DNA of 64,000 nt, from assembly GCA_023419605.1 (NCBI GenBank), contig JAEZXR010000020.1:62001-126000 (forward strand), read 5' to 3'. Shown one piece after another: positions 8,557 through 18,300 of the stretch. The position numbers and the translations under genes were made by a program. The notes beneath the pieces were generated by a model that worked only from the letters and a program-made list of their open reading frames with translations, ran no database searches and had not been told where the DNA came from. How positions within the stretch are numbered: position 1 is the stretch's first letter; every line of letters begins with the position of its first letter. This DNA comes from Bacillota bacterium. Its GTDB lineage: Bacteria > Bacillota > Clostridia > Acetivibrionales > JAEZXR01.

Positions 8557-9606
8557 ATGGATTTGGTGCAGAAACTTGGAATATTAACTTCGACCCCGGC
8601 GGTTTCCGGACGTGAGAGTGACTTTTCACAAACTCTTAAGGGGATGTTTGAAGAGTACTGCGATAGCGTTGAAGTTGATAAATTCTACAATGTTATTGGT
8701 ATCAAGAGGGGACAGGGCAGTAACAAAAAAAAGATTATGGTTACGGCGCATATGGATGAAATCGGATTCCTTGTGAACAGCATTGATGAAAATGGTTTTT
8801 TGAAATTAAGCAATGTTGGAGGAATCGATGCAAAAATCCTGCTTGCGCAGGAAGTCATCGTCCATGGCAAAAAGGAACTGGTGGGAATTATCGGGGCAAA
8901 GCCTCCTCATTTGTTAAAACCGGAAGATGCGAAAAAAGCTGTGAAGCTGGACGATGTGGCTGTAGATATAGGCATGAACCGTGAGAAAGCCATGGAGTTC
9001 GTATCCATCGGGGATGTAGTAACTTTTAAGCCTTCACTAAAGGAAATGCAGGGCAATAAAATCAGTTCAAAATCTCTGGACGACAGAAGCGGTGTGCTGA
9101 CACTGCTGGAAATTATGAAGGAACTGGACAAAGTGTATTTTGAGCACGATGTGGTTTTTGTGGCTACCGTACAGGAGGAACTGCATCTGGTAGGCGCTAT
9201 GACTGCCTCTTATACGATACGGCCGGACGCAGCTGTTGTAATTGATGTGGGGCATGGTGATATGCCGGATGCATCAAAGGATGATACATATACACTGGGT
9301 AAGGGACCTGCCATCGGCATCGGTCCAAACCTCCATAAGAAGCTGACCCGTAAGATCATGGATGTAGCAAAGGATGAAAACATTGCATACCAGATCGATG
9401 TAGAACCGGGCAATACAGGTACCGAGGCCTGGGCTACACAGGTATCAAGAGAGGGTATACCTACAGTCCTGCTTTCCATTCCACTACGGTACATGCATAC
9501 AACCATTGAAACCCTGCATTTGAATGACATTAAAAACACTGCCAGACTGACGGCCCGGTATATCGCCGCAATCGGTGGAGAAATGGAGGAATTGCTGTGC
9601 TGTTAA
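8557..9606 (+). CDS. M42 family metallopeptidase 1 (glutamyl/deblocking aminopeptidase-like)
   Basis: A 349-residue cytoplasmic M42 aminopeptidase. The metal ligands are visible: His65 in AHMDEIGF, Asp175 in LDDRSG, the catalytic Glu pair in VQEELHLVGA (about 207-208), Asp in VIDVGHGD and His in RYMHTTIE. M42 enzymes form dodecameric tetrahedral shells and trim N-terminal residues from peptides. The metal ligands are all present, so it should be active. It is the first of three paralogues in one operon; its last ten bases overlap the next gene. AAAGAGGTG precedes the ATG. Confidence 0.92.
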   Translation: MDLVQKLGILTSTPAVSGRESDFSQTLKGMFEEYCDSVEVDKFYNVIGIKRGQGSNKKKIMVTAHMDEIGFLVNSIDENGFLKLSNVGGIDAKILLAQEVIVHGKKELVGIIGAKPPHLLKPEDAKKAVKLDDVAVDIGMNREKAMEFVSIGDVVTFKPSLKEMQGNKISSKSLDDRSGVLTLLEIMKELDKVYFEHDVVFVATVQEELHLVGAMTASYTIRPDAAVVIDVGHGDMPDASKDDTYTLGKGPAIGIGPNLHKKLTRKIMDVAKDENIAYQIDVEPGNTGTEAWATQVSREGIPTVLLSIPLRYMHTTIETLHLNDIKNTARLTARYIAAIGGEMEELLCC

Positions 9607-10655
9607 AAACGTTAACGGAACTGAACGGCGTTACAGGAAATGAAGATGCGGTCAGAGAATTTATTAAAGCAGAGGCTGCAAAACACGCAGATGATATAAA
9701 GGTGGATTCTATCGGTAATGTAATTGTCTATAAAAAAGGCACGAACTCCAGGTTTAAAGTTATGCTGTCAGCCCACATGGATGAAGTAGGATTTATGGTT
9801 ACCGGGTATGGAGAGAGTGGAACTTTAAAATTCCGGAATGTAGGAGGTATTGACGAAAGAATTCTTCCAGGAAAAAGGGTGCTGGTAGGAGGGAAAAAAA
9901 TTCCGGGCGTGATCGGCTGCAAACCTGTACATATGCAGGAAAGAGAAGAGAGAGCCAGCAACATTAAAATGAAAAGCATGTACATCGACATCGGAGCAGA
10001 GAAGAAAGATGAAGCTGAAAAACTTGCTCCCTTAGGAGAATACATTGCTTTTGACAGCGACTATGTTGAGTTCGGCGAAGACCGTGTAAAGGCAAAAGCA
10101 TTGGATGACCGGGTCGGATGCTGTATTATGCTGGAGGCATTGAAGGAAACCTATTCCTTTGACCTGTACTGTTGCTTTACGGTGCAGGAGGAGATCGGCT
10201 TAAGGGGTTCGGAAGTTGCTGCCTACATTGTAGACCCCGATCTGGCATTTATCCTTGAAGGAACCACGTGCTCCGATGTTCCAGGCGTGGAGAAGTATGA
10301 TTATTCCACCATTATGGGGGATGGTGCTGCACTTACCATCATGGACAGAACCTGCTATACGGATAAGAATCTGGTTGCTTTCCTATACGAGCTGGGTCAA
10401 AAAAGAAATATCAAGGTTCAGTTCAAGCAGACGACAACAGGCGGAAACGATGCCGGAAAAATTCAAAGAACCCGCGCAGGTGTAAAGGTAGCATCCATTT
10501 CCGTACCCTGCAGATACATCCACTCACCTGTTTCCGTTATGAGCCATAAGGATTTTGAGTGCTGCAGGGATCTGACATTGGCGGCTTTGGAAGAATTCAG
10601 CCGTGATCAGGGAATCATCGAGACTATTAAGGTTGGAGGTAAGGTAAATGTTTAA
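9597..10655 (+). CDS. M42 family metallopeptidase 2
   Basis: 352 residues, second of three tandem M42 paralogues. It starts at a GTG inside the 3' end of the first gene, implying translational coupling. Motifs: SAHMDEVGF, ALDDRVGC, VQEEIGLRG and RYIHSPVS. At the position where the other two copies have an acidic ligand in (A/V)IDV, this copy has ILEGTTCSD, a Glu instead of Asp; in M42 enzymes this position differs between glutamyl- and leucyl-type peptidases, so the substrate preference may differ (inference). The C-terminus runs about ten residues past those of the paralogues. Confidence 0.92.
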   Translation: MLLKTLTELNGVTGNEDAVREFIKAEAAKHADDIKVDSIGNVIVYKKGTNSRFKVMLSAHMDEVGFMVTGYGESGTLKFRNVGGIDERILPGKRVLVGGKKIPGVIGCKPVHMQEREERASNIKMKSMYIDIGAEKKDEAEKLAPLGEYIAFDSDYVEFGEDRVKAKALDDRVGCCIMLEALKETYSFDLYCCFTVQEEIGLRGSEVAAYIVDPDLAFILEGTTCSDVPGVEKYDYSTIMGDGAALTIMDRTCYTDKNLVAFLYELGQKRNIKVQFKQTTTGGNDAGKIQRTRAGVKVASISVPCRYIHSPVSVMSHKDFECCRDLTLAALEEFSRDQGIIETIKVGGKVNV

Positions 10656-11625
10656 TTTGATAAAGAAGTTAACGGGAACTTTTGGCGTGTCCGGAAGCGA
10701 AGAGAATATAAGGAATGTGATTGAGCAAGAGATTCAGGGAAAAGTGGATGAGATCCGGGTCGATGCCATGGGAAATCTCATTGCAGTAAAAAAGGGCAGT
10801 GGTAAAAAAATCATGGTAGCAGCGCATATGGATGAAATCGGTATAATGGCTACCTATATTGATGACAAGGGTTTTATACGTTTCTCAGGAATTGGTTGGG
10901 TTTCTCCTCATTATGCTCTTTCCCAGAGGGTAATGTTCCAGAATGGGACCATTGGAGTAGTGTTCTACGAAGAAAAGATCGAAGATATGAAAAACCTGAA
11001 GCTGGCTAATATGTACATTGATATTGGGGCCACCAGCAAGGAAGAGGCAGAGAAGAAAATCCGAATCGGAGATACAGCCTGCTTTATAGGAGAGGCAATA
11101 CTTCAGGGCGATCTGCTGACTTCAAAAGCGTTGGATGACAGGAGTGGTTGTGCTGTTCTTATTAAAACCATCCAGAATATGCCTGAAACCGATAATGAAA
11201 TTTACTTTGTATTTACAGTACAGGAGGAATTGGGGTTAAGAGGAGCCAAGACAGCGGCTTTTCAGCTGATGCCTGACTTCGCTATAGCCATTGATGTTAC
11301 GGATATTGGAGATACTCCCGAATGCCATCCCATGGAGGTGAAGCTGGGAAAAGGTCCTGCAATCAAGATTAAAGACAGCTCCCTCATTTGCCACAGGGAC
11401 ATCGTAAAATTATTGGAATCTTCGGCGAAGAAGCTGAATATCCCTTATCAGTTTGAAATCCTTGCTTCCGGCGGTACCGATGCAGGAGCCATCCATTTGA
11501 CAGGGGGCGGAGTGCCCAGCGGCGCAATCTCCATTCCGTGCAGATATATCCACAGCGTTTCCGAGTCAGCAAGTCTCAGCGATTTGGAGAACTGCGTAAA
11601 GCTTTTAACACAAAGTGTTCTTTAG
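10648..11625 (+). CDS. M42 family metallopeptidase 3
   Basis: 325 residues, third of the tandem M42 paralogues, starting with an ATG that overlaps the end of the previous gene by 8 bases; GGAGG precedes it. The metal-site motifs AAHMDEIG, ALDDRSGC, VQEELGLRG, AIDVTDIGD and RYIHSVSE are all present. It is the shortest copy, with a shorter insertion between the first metal ligand and the dimerisation domain. Together the three enzymes may form homo- or mixed dodecamers that degrade oligopeptides with different N-terminal residues (inference from the family). Confidence 0.92.
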   Translation: MFNLIKKLTGTFGVSGSEENIRNVIEQEIQGKVDEIRVDAMGNLIAVKKGSGKKIMVAAHMDEIGIMATYIDDKGFIRFSGIGWVSPHYALSQRVMFQNGTIGVVFYEEKIEDMKNLKLANMYIDIGATSKEEAEKKIRIGDTACFIGEAILQGDLLTSKALDDRSGCAVLIKTIQNMPETDNEIYFVFTVQEELGLRGAKTAAFQLMPDFAIAIDVTDIGDTPECHPMEVKLGKGPAIKIKDSSLICHRDIVKLLESSAKKLNIPYQFEILASGGTDAGAIHLTGGGVPSGAISIPCRYIHSVSESASLSDLENCVKLLTQSVL

Positions 11626-11640
11626 ACAGGAGGATAATCC

Positions 11641-11934
11641 ATGGGCAGATTTGCAATTGCTATAGCAATTATTTTTCTTGGAATAGGGCTCATTACTTAT
11701 GTTCTGGGCAGAGTATTCCGAAAAACTGCATTTGTAAAGTACATTCCGGCTTTATTGCTGCTGCTTTTGGGGGGATATTTTATTTATAAGGCACAAACGG
11801 TACGGAACGGCTTTGAAGACCTGGCAAATTTTCTGCTGGCAATTCTACTTTTTGCTGGTGCTGTTGCCGGGGTCGTAACCGGGCTGCTCATGGACTCTAT
11901 TCGAGCAGGTAAAAAAGGAAAGGGTAACATGTAG
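11641..11934 (+). CDS. Small membrane protein of unknown function (97 aa)
   Basis: A 97-residue protein with three predicted membrane helices (about 3-24, 34-51 and 60-85) and a basic C-terminus (RAGKKGKG). It starts 15 bases after the third M42 gene behind ACAGGAGG, so it is probably co-transcribed with the peptidases. I recognise no family. A positively charged linker RVFRKTAFVK between helices 1 and 2 suggests its orientation only. Confidence 0.7.
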   Translation: MGRFAIAIAIIFLGIGLITYVLGRVFRKTAFVKYIPALLLLLLGGYFIYKAQTVRNGFEDLANFLLAILLFAGAVAGVVTGLLMDSIRAGKKGKGNM

Positions 11935-11939
11935 AGTCA

Positions 11940-12026
11940 GTGAAAATATAACTTCATCTATCATTTTGCGATACCCTTCATTGAAACAATGGCGGGCCCG
12001 CAAAAAAGATGAAATACTATTTTCAC
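11940..12026 (+). repeat. Palindromic dispersed element, copy A
   Basis: An 87-base element bounded by GTGAAAATA / TATTTTCAC, with an inner helix TTCATC / GATGAA (11953-11958 with 12008-12013). It shares two blocks with copy B at 38021-38149 (inverted): 11957-11981 is 22/25 identical and 11989-12009, containing GGCGGGCCCGC and an A run, is 21/21 identical. The closing stems differ between copies but both pair, suggesting a conserved RNA or hairpin structure. It begins a few bases after a stop codon. Confidence 0.75.
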
Positions 12027-12056
12027 TTTCCCTTAAAAAGTCTCATGCCGATAAAG

Positions 12057-12097
12057 AGGATGGGGAGAATTAAAATTTCTTACCTATCCTTTTTTTT
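12057..12097 (+). terminator. Terminator downstream of the M42 operon
   Basis: An imperfect stem beginning AGGAT (12057-12061) and ending ATCCT (12086-12090), with inner G-C pairs, is followed by seven or more T residues. Confidence 0.7.
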
Positions 12098-12241
12098 ATA
12101 GGGTGTACTTCGAACCTTATATATAAAACCGCTTGGAAAATCATCCAGAGGATGGAAGCGCTTTTCAAGGGAAAAGCAGCAGGTTCAAGTAAAAATTACA
12201 CCAATGAAATTCATTGACAACAAAAGGAGGCAAAGGGAAAG

Positions 12242-13342
12242 ATGAACAGAGGAATAAGTATACATAAAAACAGGATACTATGGACGCTAGTCCTGTTTTT
12301 TGCCATCGTTTCAAGCTTGATAGTACCGGTGAGCCCAGTCAGGGTTCGGGCAGAGGGGCCTATGCGGTTGGATGTTCCTTTCTTCCGCCAGATTTGGGAG
12401 CCCTGGGGTAAGCAGAATCTGGGGTTCAGTAATGATGTGATAGAAAACAGCGGGTGTGCTCTTACGTCGCTGGCTATGGTGTTTAAATACTATGGAGTGG
12501 ATACGGACCCCGGACGGTTAAATGACTGGCTGAAGGAAAACAACGGATATATGGGAACCAGCAGCATCATTTGGTCCAAAGCAGTTGAACTTAGTGGAGG
12601 AAATATAAAGTACCTGGGAATGGAAAACTACCAGGGAACTGCGGATATAGAAAAGATCAATTGGATGCTGGACAGTGGGTGCCCTGTCATAGCCAGAATG
12701 GACTATAAAGGAACGAATCACTATGTTGTTATAAGCGGGCGTTCGGATTTTACATACTACATCAATGATCCATGGTATGAAAACCCTGCCCGTACCATTA
12801 ACGAAAGCTATGAGCCCTATAATTACCCCGCAGCCTCCATAAAAGGTATTGTATTACTTACTTCGGATAATCCAAGACCTCCGCGGGTTCCGGTAACCCG
12901 TGTAGAATCTATTTTCAAGGAAGGGTCCTATGCCCTGGTGCATCCCATGAAAAATCCTGAGATCCTGCTGCAGATCGGTAATGCCTATATGACTGTCAAT
13001 GGAGCGAAAAAGGAAATAGATCCCGGCAGAGGCACCAAGCCCATTTTGTATAAGGATCGGACACTGCTTCCCATTCGTGCAGTAATGGAGGAAATGGGAG
13101 GGAAACTTACCTGGGACGATAAGAACCAGAAGGTTACCATAGAGGTTCAGGGAAGAACTGTGGAACTTTGGATCGGTAAAAGAACTGCTTTTGTAAACGG
13201 ATGGGAGTTTGTGCTGGATGCAGAGCCTCAGATGATCAATGACAGAACCATGATCCCCTTACGCTTCATTACGGAAAAACTGGGATGTAAGATTGAATGG
13301 GACGAAGCGACCAGCAAGATTACTATTGCGGGAAACAAGTAA
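12242..13342 (+). CDS. Secreted C39-like cysteine peptidase with copper-amine-oxidase-N domain
   Basis: 366 residues. A signal peptide (about 1-37, hydrophobic core WTLVLFFAIVSSLIV) is followed by a papain-like C39-type peptidase domain (about 40-215) with Cys72 in SGCALTSLAM, His160 in NHYVVISG and the downstream Asp in INDPWY. A C-terminal copper amine oxidase N-terminal-like domain (about 245-365) contains the repeat signatures LLPIRAVMEEMGGKLTWD and MIPLRFITEKLGCKIEWD; this domain is common on exported clostridial proteins and probably binds the cell wall rather than copper. Export to the cell surface is expected; substrate unknown. AAAGGAGGC precedes the ATG. Confidence 0.87.
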   Translation: MNRGISIHKNRILWTLVLFFAIVSSLIVPVSPVRVRAEGPMRLDVPFFRQIWEPWGKQNLGFSNDVIENSGCALTSLAMVFKYYGVDTDPGRLNDWLKENNGYMGTSSIIWSKAVELSGGNIKYLGMENYQGTADIEKINWMLDSGCPVIARMDYKGTNHYVVISGRSDFTYYINDPWYENPARTINESYEPYNYPAASIKGIVLLTSDNPRPPRVPVTRVESIFKEGSYALVHPMKNPEILLQIGNAYMTVNGAKKEIDPGRGTKPILYKDRTLLPIRAVMEEMGGKLTWDDKNQKVTIEVQGRTVELWIGKRTAFVNGWEFVLDAEPQMINDRTMIPLRFITEKLGCKIEWDEATSKITIAGNK

Positions 13343-13374
13343 CACGCCAATAGTAAAACTTTTACAGTGTAAAA

Positions 13375-13408
13375 AAGAGGGTTTCGATTTGTTAATCGAA
13401 ACCCTCTT
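13375..13408. terminator. Bidirectional terminator between C39 peptidase and SASP genes
   Basis: A perfect 15-bp stem (13375-13389 with 13394-13408) with a 4-base loop, T tract on the plus strand and matching A run on the other side, sits between convergent genes. Confidence 0.9.
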
Positions 13409-13412
13409 TTTC

Positions 13413-13598
13413 TTACTTATTGAAGTACTGCTTACCAGTATGCTGTTCGAAAACCTTCTGAGTGATTCTTCCGCCTACTGAACCGGCCTGTCTTGAAGTT
13501 AAGTCACCGTTGTAACCCTGTTTGAGGTTAACGCCAACTTCCTTAGCAACTTCATACTTCATCTGTTCGAATGAGGTTTTGCTTCTGCTATTTGCCAT
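13413..13598 (-). CDS. Alpha/beta-type small acid-soluble spore protein
   Basis: The protein (61 residues from the chosen ATG) has the diagnostic alpha/beta SASP segments FEQMKYEVAKEVGV and DLTSRQAGSVGGRI. SASPs coat spore DNA, protect it from UV and heat, and are degraded at germination; the conserved germination-protease cleavage region lies around KYEVAKE. I chose the ATG giving MANSRSKTS over an upstream GTG because the latter overlaps the ribosome site. It shows that the organism sporulates. It is not linked to other spore genes here. Confidence 0.95.
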   Translation of the reverse strand: MANSRSKTSFEQMKYEVAKEVGVNLKQGYNGDLTSRQAGSVGGRITQKVFEQHTGKQYFNK

Positions 13599-13924
13599 GT
13601 CTTTCACCACACTTTTTGTTTGGATTTTACTACACTCTTATTTTGGAATATTTGTGAATAAATATACTGGAAATAAAAAGCATCTGTACTTCTAAAAGAA
13701 TAGAGAGATCAACTTGTTTCAGACAGTTCTTCCATATATTAATTTGTAATATTTTGTCCGATGCCGTATCATATAGGAGGGTGTGAAAAAAATAGGGGTT
13801 ATTTTCATGGGCTGCTCGTGGAGAGGTCTGTGCCCGGTACAGGATAATCTATAGAACACCTTTTTCGCAGCCACGTATAAATGATTTAGAGATAGATAAA
13901 AAACCCACTAAGCGAGGTTGAAAA
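13599..13924. other. Intergenic region without a supported gene
   Basis: Between the divergent SASP and YdjM-like genes. An AGGAGGGTG near 13777 precedes only a 20-odd-codon frame that begins almost inside the ribosome site. A repeat-like pair GGCTGC (13811-13816) and GCAGCC (13869-13874) could form a stem of limited length. No convincing sigma-G promoter was found for the SASP gene. Confidence 0.4.
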
Positions 13925-14785
13925 ATGGAAGGCAAGACACATATATTATCAGCATTGGCGGTTCACAGTGCCGTAAGCACTTTGATATATAATACTCCTG
14001 TTATCGATGTACATAACCTGGCGGGTACATCAATAACCAATTTTATAGCAGTAGGAGCTGTAGTAGCCGGAGCAGTGGCGCCGGACCTGGATATACCGAA
14101 TTCCTACGCCAGCAGTAAAATGACGTTAATCAATATAAAGATTGTAAAAGCTATCATGAACCTGGCACTGATTCTGGCAGCCGTATTGATCCTGCTTAAT
14201 GCCCGCAATCAATATGTTCTGTACGGCGGATTGGGCTTGATTCTTTTTACGCTTATAACTTATTCCAGTCTGTCCCGCAAGATATTATCAATAGCACGTA
14301 CTGTGATACAGTACGGGTTTGTAGCTGTTTTGGCCTATATGTTTTTTAGAACAGGGCAGATTCCCTACATTTGTTTTTCTATCGTGCTGCTACTGTATGT
14401 CAGTTCAAAACACAGGGGCTTATCCCATACCGTGGTACTAAGCCTGGCTGCCGCCTGTACTATCTATTACAGCCTGATGTACTGGGGCAAGGATGCCTTT
14501 GCGTTTACTACAGCAGGCTACTTTTTATTGGGAGCCTTCACCCATATATATTTTAATGACTTTCTGACCAATCGGGGAGTTCCAAATCCCCTTTATCCAT
14601 TGTTGGTACCTGTAAAACTGGTAGCGCTGGCAGTGAAGAAGGGAAAGATCAATTCACATGTGATAAAGGAAAGTTTTAAAATCGATAAAATAAGGTTTCT
14701 GGTTACCTTTGAAACGGGTGGTTTTATTGAGCTGGTTATTTCTTTCATTAGTATAGTTATAATAATAGTGTGTTTAGTGATATAG
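13925..14785 (+). CDS. YdjM-like membrane-bound metal-dependent hydrolase
   Basis: 286 residues with seven or so hydrophobic segments. It begins with the family's MEGKTHILSALAVHSAV and carries APDLDIPNS and the HRGLSHTVV motif (about 163-171), a cluster of His and Asp residues typical of the YdjM/DUF457 family of membrane-bound metal-dependent hydrolases. In Escherichia coli ydjM is SOS-induced; the biochemical role is unknown. It precedes folA by 24 bases and may be co-transcribed with it. Confidence 0.8.
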   Translation: MEGKTHILSALAVHSAVSTLIYNTPVIDVHNLAGTSITNFIAVGAVVAGAVAPDLDIPNSYASSKMTLINIKIVKAIMNLALILAAVLILLNARNQYVLYGGLGLILFTLITYSSLSRKILSIARTVIQYGFVAVLAYMFFRTGQIPYICFSIVLLLYVSSKHRGLSHTVVLSLAAACTIYYSLMYWGKDAFAFTTAGYFLLGAFTHIYFNDFLTNRGVPNPLYPLLVPVKLVALAVKKGKINSHVIKESFKIDKIRFLVTFETGGFIELVISFISIVIIIVCLVI

Positions 14786-14809
14786 GGACAGTGGAAAGGA
14801 GGAAAGATA

Positions 14810-15295
14810 TTGAAGATATCGCTGATTGTCGCCATGGGCAGGAACAGGGTTATAGGAAAAGAGGGAGGAATGCCATGGCATCTTCCGGCAGAATTGGCCT
14901 ATTTTAAGAGGATTACCATAGGGCATCCTATTGTTATGGGAAGGAAAACTTTTGAAGCTATCGGAAAAGCTCTTCCGGGAAGAAGAAATATCATTTTAAC
15001 CCGGCAAAAAGGCTACACTGCTGAAAATTGTGATGTGGTTCATTCGGCAGAAGCTGTATTTGCCCTTCTAAAGGATTATCCAGGGGAAGTGTTTGTCATC
15101 GGGGGAGAATACATTTTCCGGCAATTTGTGGATTGTTGGGACAAGTTATATCTTACCGTTATTCACCACGAGTTTGAGGGAGACCGCATTTTCCCAGAAG
15201 TGAATGAGAAAAACTGGAAGAAAGCTTTTGAAGAAAACCATGAAAAGGATGAACTGAATTCCTATAGTTTTACTTGCTATGTTTATGAAAAATAG
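14810..15295 (+). CDS. folA: Dihydrofolate reductase
   Basis: A 161-residue chromosomal-type DHFR that reduces dihydrofolate to tetrahydrofolate with NADPH. Visible motifs: SLIVAMGRNRVIG at the N-terminus, GGMPWHLPAELAYF with the substrate-binding acidic position replaced in the usual way by the downstream residue of LPAE, GHPIVMGRKTFE, LPGRRNIILTR and the cofactor-binding VFVIGGEYIFRQF. The start is a TTG placed 7 bases behind AAAGGAGG. No thymidylate synthase gene is adjacent in the window. Confidence 0.95.
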   Translation: MKISLIVAMGRNRVIGKEGGMPWHLPAELAYFKRITIGHPIVMGRKTFEAIGKALPGRRNIILTRQKGYTAENCDVVHSAEAVFALLKDYPGEVFVIGGEYIFRQFVDCWDKLYLTVIHHEFEGDRIFPEVNEKNWKKAFEENHEKDELNSYSFTCYVYEK

Positions 15296-15344
15296 GTATA
15301 TCCAGGCCATAATTGAAAATACTATCCAAATGGAAGTGAAAATA

Positions 15345-15373
15345 TTGATAAGCAAATATTGGTAATCGATAAT
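15345..15373 (+). promoter_or_regulatory. Probable promoter of the PFOR gene
   Basis: TTGATA and GATAAT with a 17-bp spacer; transcription would start about 15 bases before the start codon region, leaving only a very short leader containing AAAGGAGAG. Confidence 0.45.
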
Positions 15374-15395
15374 TCCATTTAAAGGAGAGTGTTTT

Positions 15396-18300
15396 ATGGC
15401 AAGGTTTGAAACCATGGATGGTAACCAGGCTGCATCTTATGCATCTTATGCATTTACTGAGGTAGCTACCATCTATCCTATTACTCCATCATCACCCATG
15501 GCGGAAAATACAGATGAATGGTCATCCCGAGGGTTGAAGAACATATTCGGTCAGCCGGTTAAGGTTGTGGAAATGCAATCGGAAGCGGGTGCTGCAGGAT
15601 CTATGCACGGCTCCCTTCAGGCGGGTGCATTAACTACAACCTATACAGCTTCACAGGGCTTGCTCCTGATGATACCGAATCTTTATAAAATGGCAGGAGA
15701 GCTTCTTCCGGGTGTGCTGCATGTATCCGCCAGAGCCATCGCAACCCATGCGTTATCCATTTTCGGAGATCATCAGGATGTTATGGCATGCAGGCAAACC
15801 GGTGTTGCCATGCTGGCGTCGAATAATGTGCAGGAAGTAATGGATTTGGCGGCTATAAGTCATCTTTCGGCTATTTCCTCCAGAATCCCTTTTATCCATT
15901 TCTTTGATGGATTCAGAACTTCGCATGAAATGCAGAAGATCAAACTGATCGAGCATGAAGACCTGGCAAAGCTGGTTGATTATAACGCTATTAAAGAGTT
16001 CAGGGACAGAGCGTTGAATCCGGAACATCCTGTGATCCGCGGTACGGCTCAAAACCCCGATATCTATTTCCAGGGCAGGGAGGCATCCAATCCTTTCTAT
16101 GATAATGTCCCACAGATTGTAGAACAGTATATGAATGAAATTGCCCGAGTGACCGGAAGACAGTATAAGCTGTTTGACTACTATGGAGCAACCGATGCGG
16201 AAAATATCATAGTAGCCATGGGTTCCGTATGTGAAACCATCGAAGAGACAGTTGACTATCTCATGGCAAAGGGCGAAAAGGTTGGCGTTATCAAAGTTCA
16301 TTTGTACCGGCCCTTCTCAGTAAAACATTTCATGGATGTACTACCGAAGACCGTGAAGAAAATTGCAGTCCTCGACAGAACCAAAGAGCCGGGAGCGTTG
16401 GCGGAACCTTTGTATCTGGATGTTTCCAGACTGTTTTACAACAATGAAATCAAACCTCTAATTGTCGGCGGAAGGTACGGGCTCGGCTCGAAGGATACCA
16501 GACCGTCGCAGATTGTTTCCGTTTTTGACAACCTCAAACAGGAGAACCCCAAAGACCGGTTTACTATCGGCATCGTGGACGATGTCACCAACACCTCCCT
16601 ACCGGAGGGGGACATTATCGAAACAACGCCGGAGGGAACCACCAGCTGCAAATTCTGGGGTCTGGGCTCAGATGGTACGGTAAGCGCGAACAAAAGTGCT
16701 GTTAAGATCATAGGCGGCAATACTGACATGTACGCCCAGGCTTACTTCTCCTATGATAGTAAGAAATCAGGAGGAAGCACCATTTCACACCTGCGTTTCG
16801 GTAAAAAGCCCATTCGGTCTCCGTATTTAATATATAATGCGGACTATATAGCCTGTCACAACAAATCCTTCATATACCATTATGATATATTGAAAGGACT
16901 GAAAAAGAACGGAACTTTTGTGCTGAACTGTCCCTGGAAAGTGGAAGAACTGGATGATAAGCTTCCTGCAAAGTTAAAGCGGTATATAGCGAAAAACAAT
17001 ATCAATTTCTATGTTATAGACGCTATTGATATAGCAGGTCAGGTTGGATTGGGCGGAAGAATCAACATGATCATGCAAACCGCATTTTTCAAACTGGCGA
17101 ATATCATTCCGGTAGATCAAGCTATTGAGTATTTGAAGAAATCCATCGAAAAGGCTTATGGAAAAAAGGGCCAGAAGATCGTGGATATGAACAAGGCTGC
17201 GGTAGATAAGTCCATTGAAGCGCTGACGAAAGTAGAGGTTCCTACATCCTGGGGAGATGTGGAGGAACCGATTGAGCCTCATGATGATTCTCCGGATTTT
17301 ATTAAGAGAATTCAACGTCCCATGGCCAGAATGGAGGGCGACGAATTGCCCGTAAGTGCATTCCGGGGAATGGAGGACGGAACGCATCCTCTGGGAACTA
17401 CGTCCTATGAAAAACGCGGTATTGCAGTGATGTTGCCCCAGTGGCAGCCTGAGCACTGTATACAGTGCGGAAGATGTTCTTATGTTTGTCCTCACGCAAC
17501 GGTACGGCTGTTCCTTCTGGATGAACAGGAAGCCGCAAAGGCTCCGGAAGCCTTTGTTACTAAGAAAGCCATCGGAAAAGGAATGGAAAACTACCAGTTT
17601 AAAGTCCAGGTAAGTCCGCTAGACTGTACCGGGTGCGGTAACTGTGCAGATGTATGTCCCACGAACCCGAAAGCACTGGTTATGCAGCCGGCAGAGCAGG
17701 AGATTGAAGCGGAAGCGGAAAACTGGGAATTTGCTGTGACAGTTTCAGAAAAAGAGGGACTCATGGACCAAAAAACCCTCAAGGGAAGCCAGTTAATCCG
17801 GCCTTTACTGGAATTCAACGGGGCTTGTCCGGGTTGCGGCGAAACTCCCTATATTCGTTTGCTGACGCAGTTGTACGGTGACAGAATGATGATTGCCAAT
17901 GCCACCGGCTGTTCCTCCATCTGGAGTGCCAGCTCTCCGTCCACGTCCTACACAACGAATTCCGAGGGTAAGGGACCTGCATGGGCAAATTCTCTGTTTG
18001 AAGACAATGCGGAATTCGGATATGGCATGTACCTGGGAGCCAGACAGATCCGTGAGCGTGTTGCAGATCTCATGAAAGAAGCTATTAATGATACCAATAT
18101 AGAGGATAAGCTAAAGGATGCTTTCAGCAAATGGCTGGAGGTCATTGATGATGGAGAAGGCTCAAAGGTTGCTTCTTCAAATATTCTGACGCTGATGAAA
18201 GGTTATAACTATGAAGGAAATAAGGTCCTGGAAGAAATCATGGAAAAGAAGGATTACCTGGTGAAGAAATCTTTCTGGATTATCGGTGGAGACGGATGGG

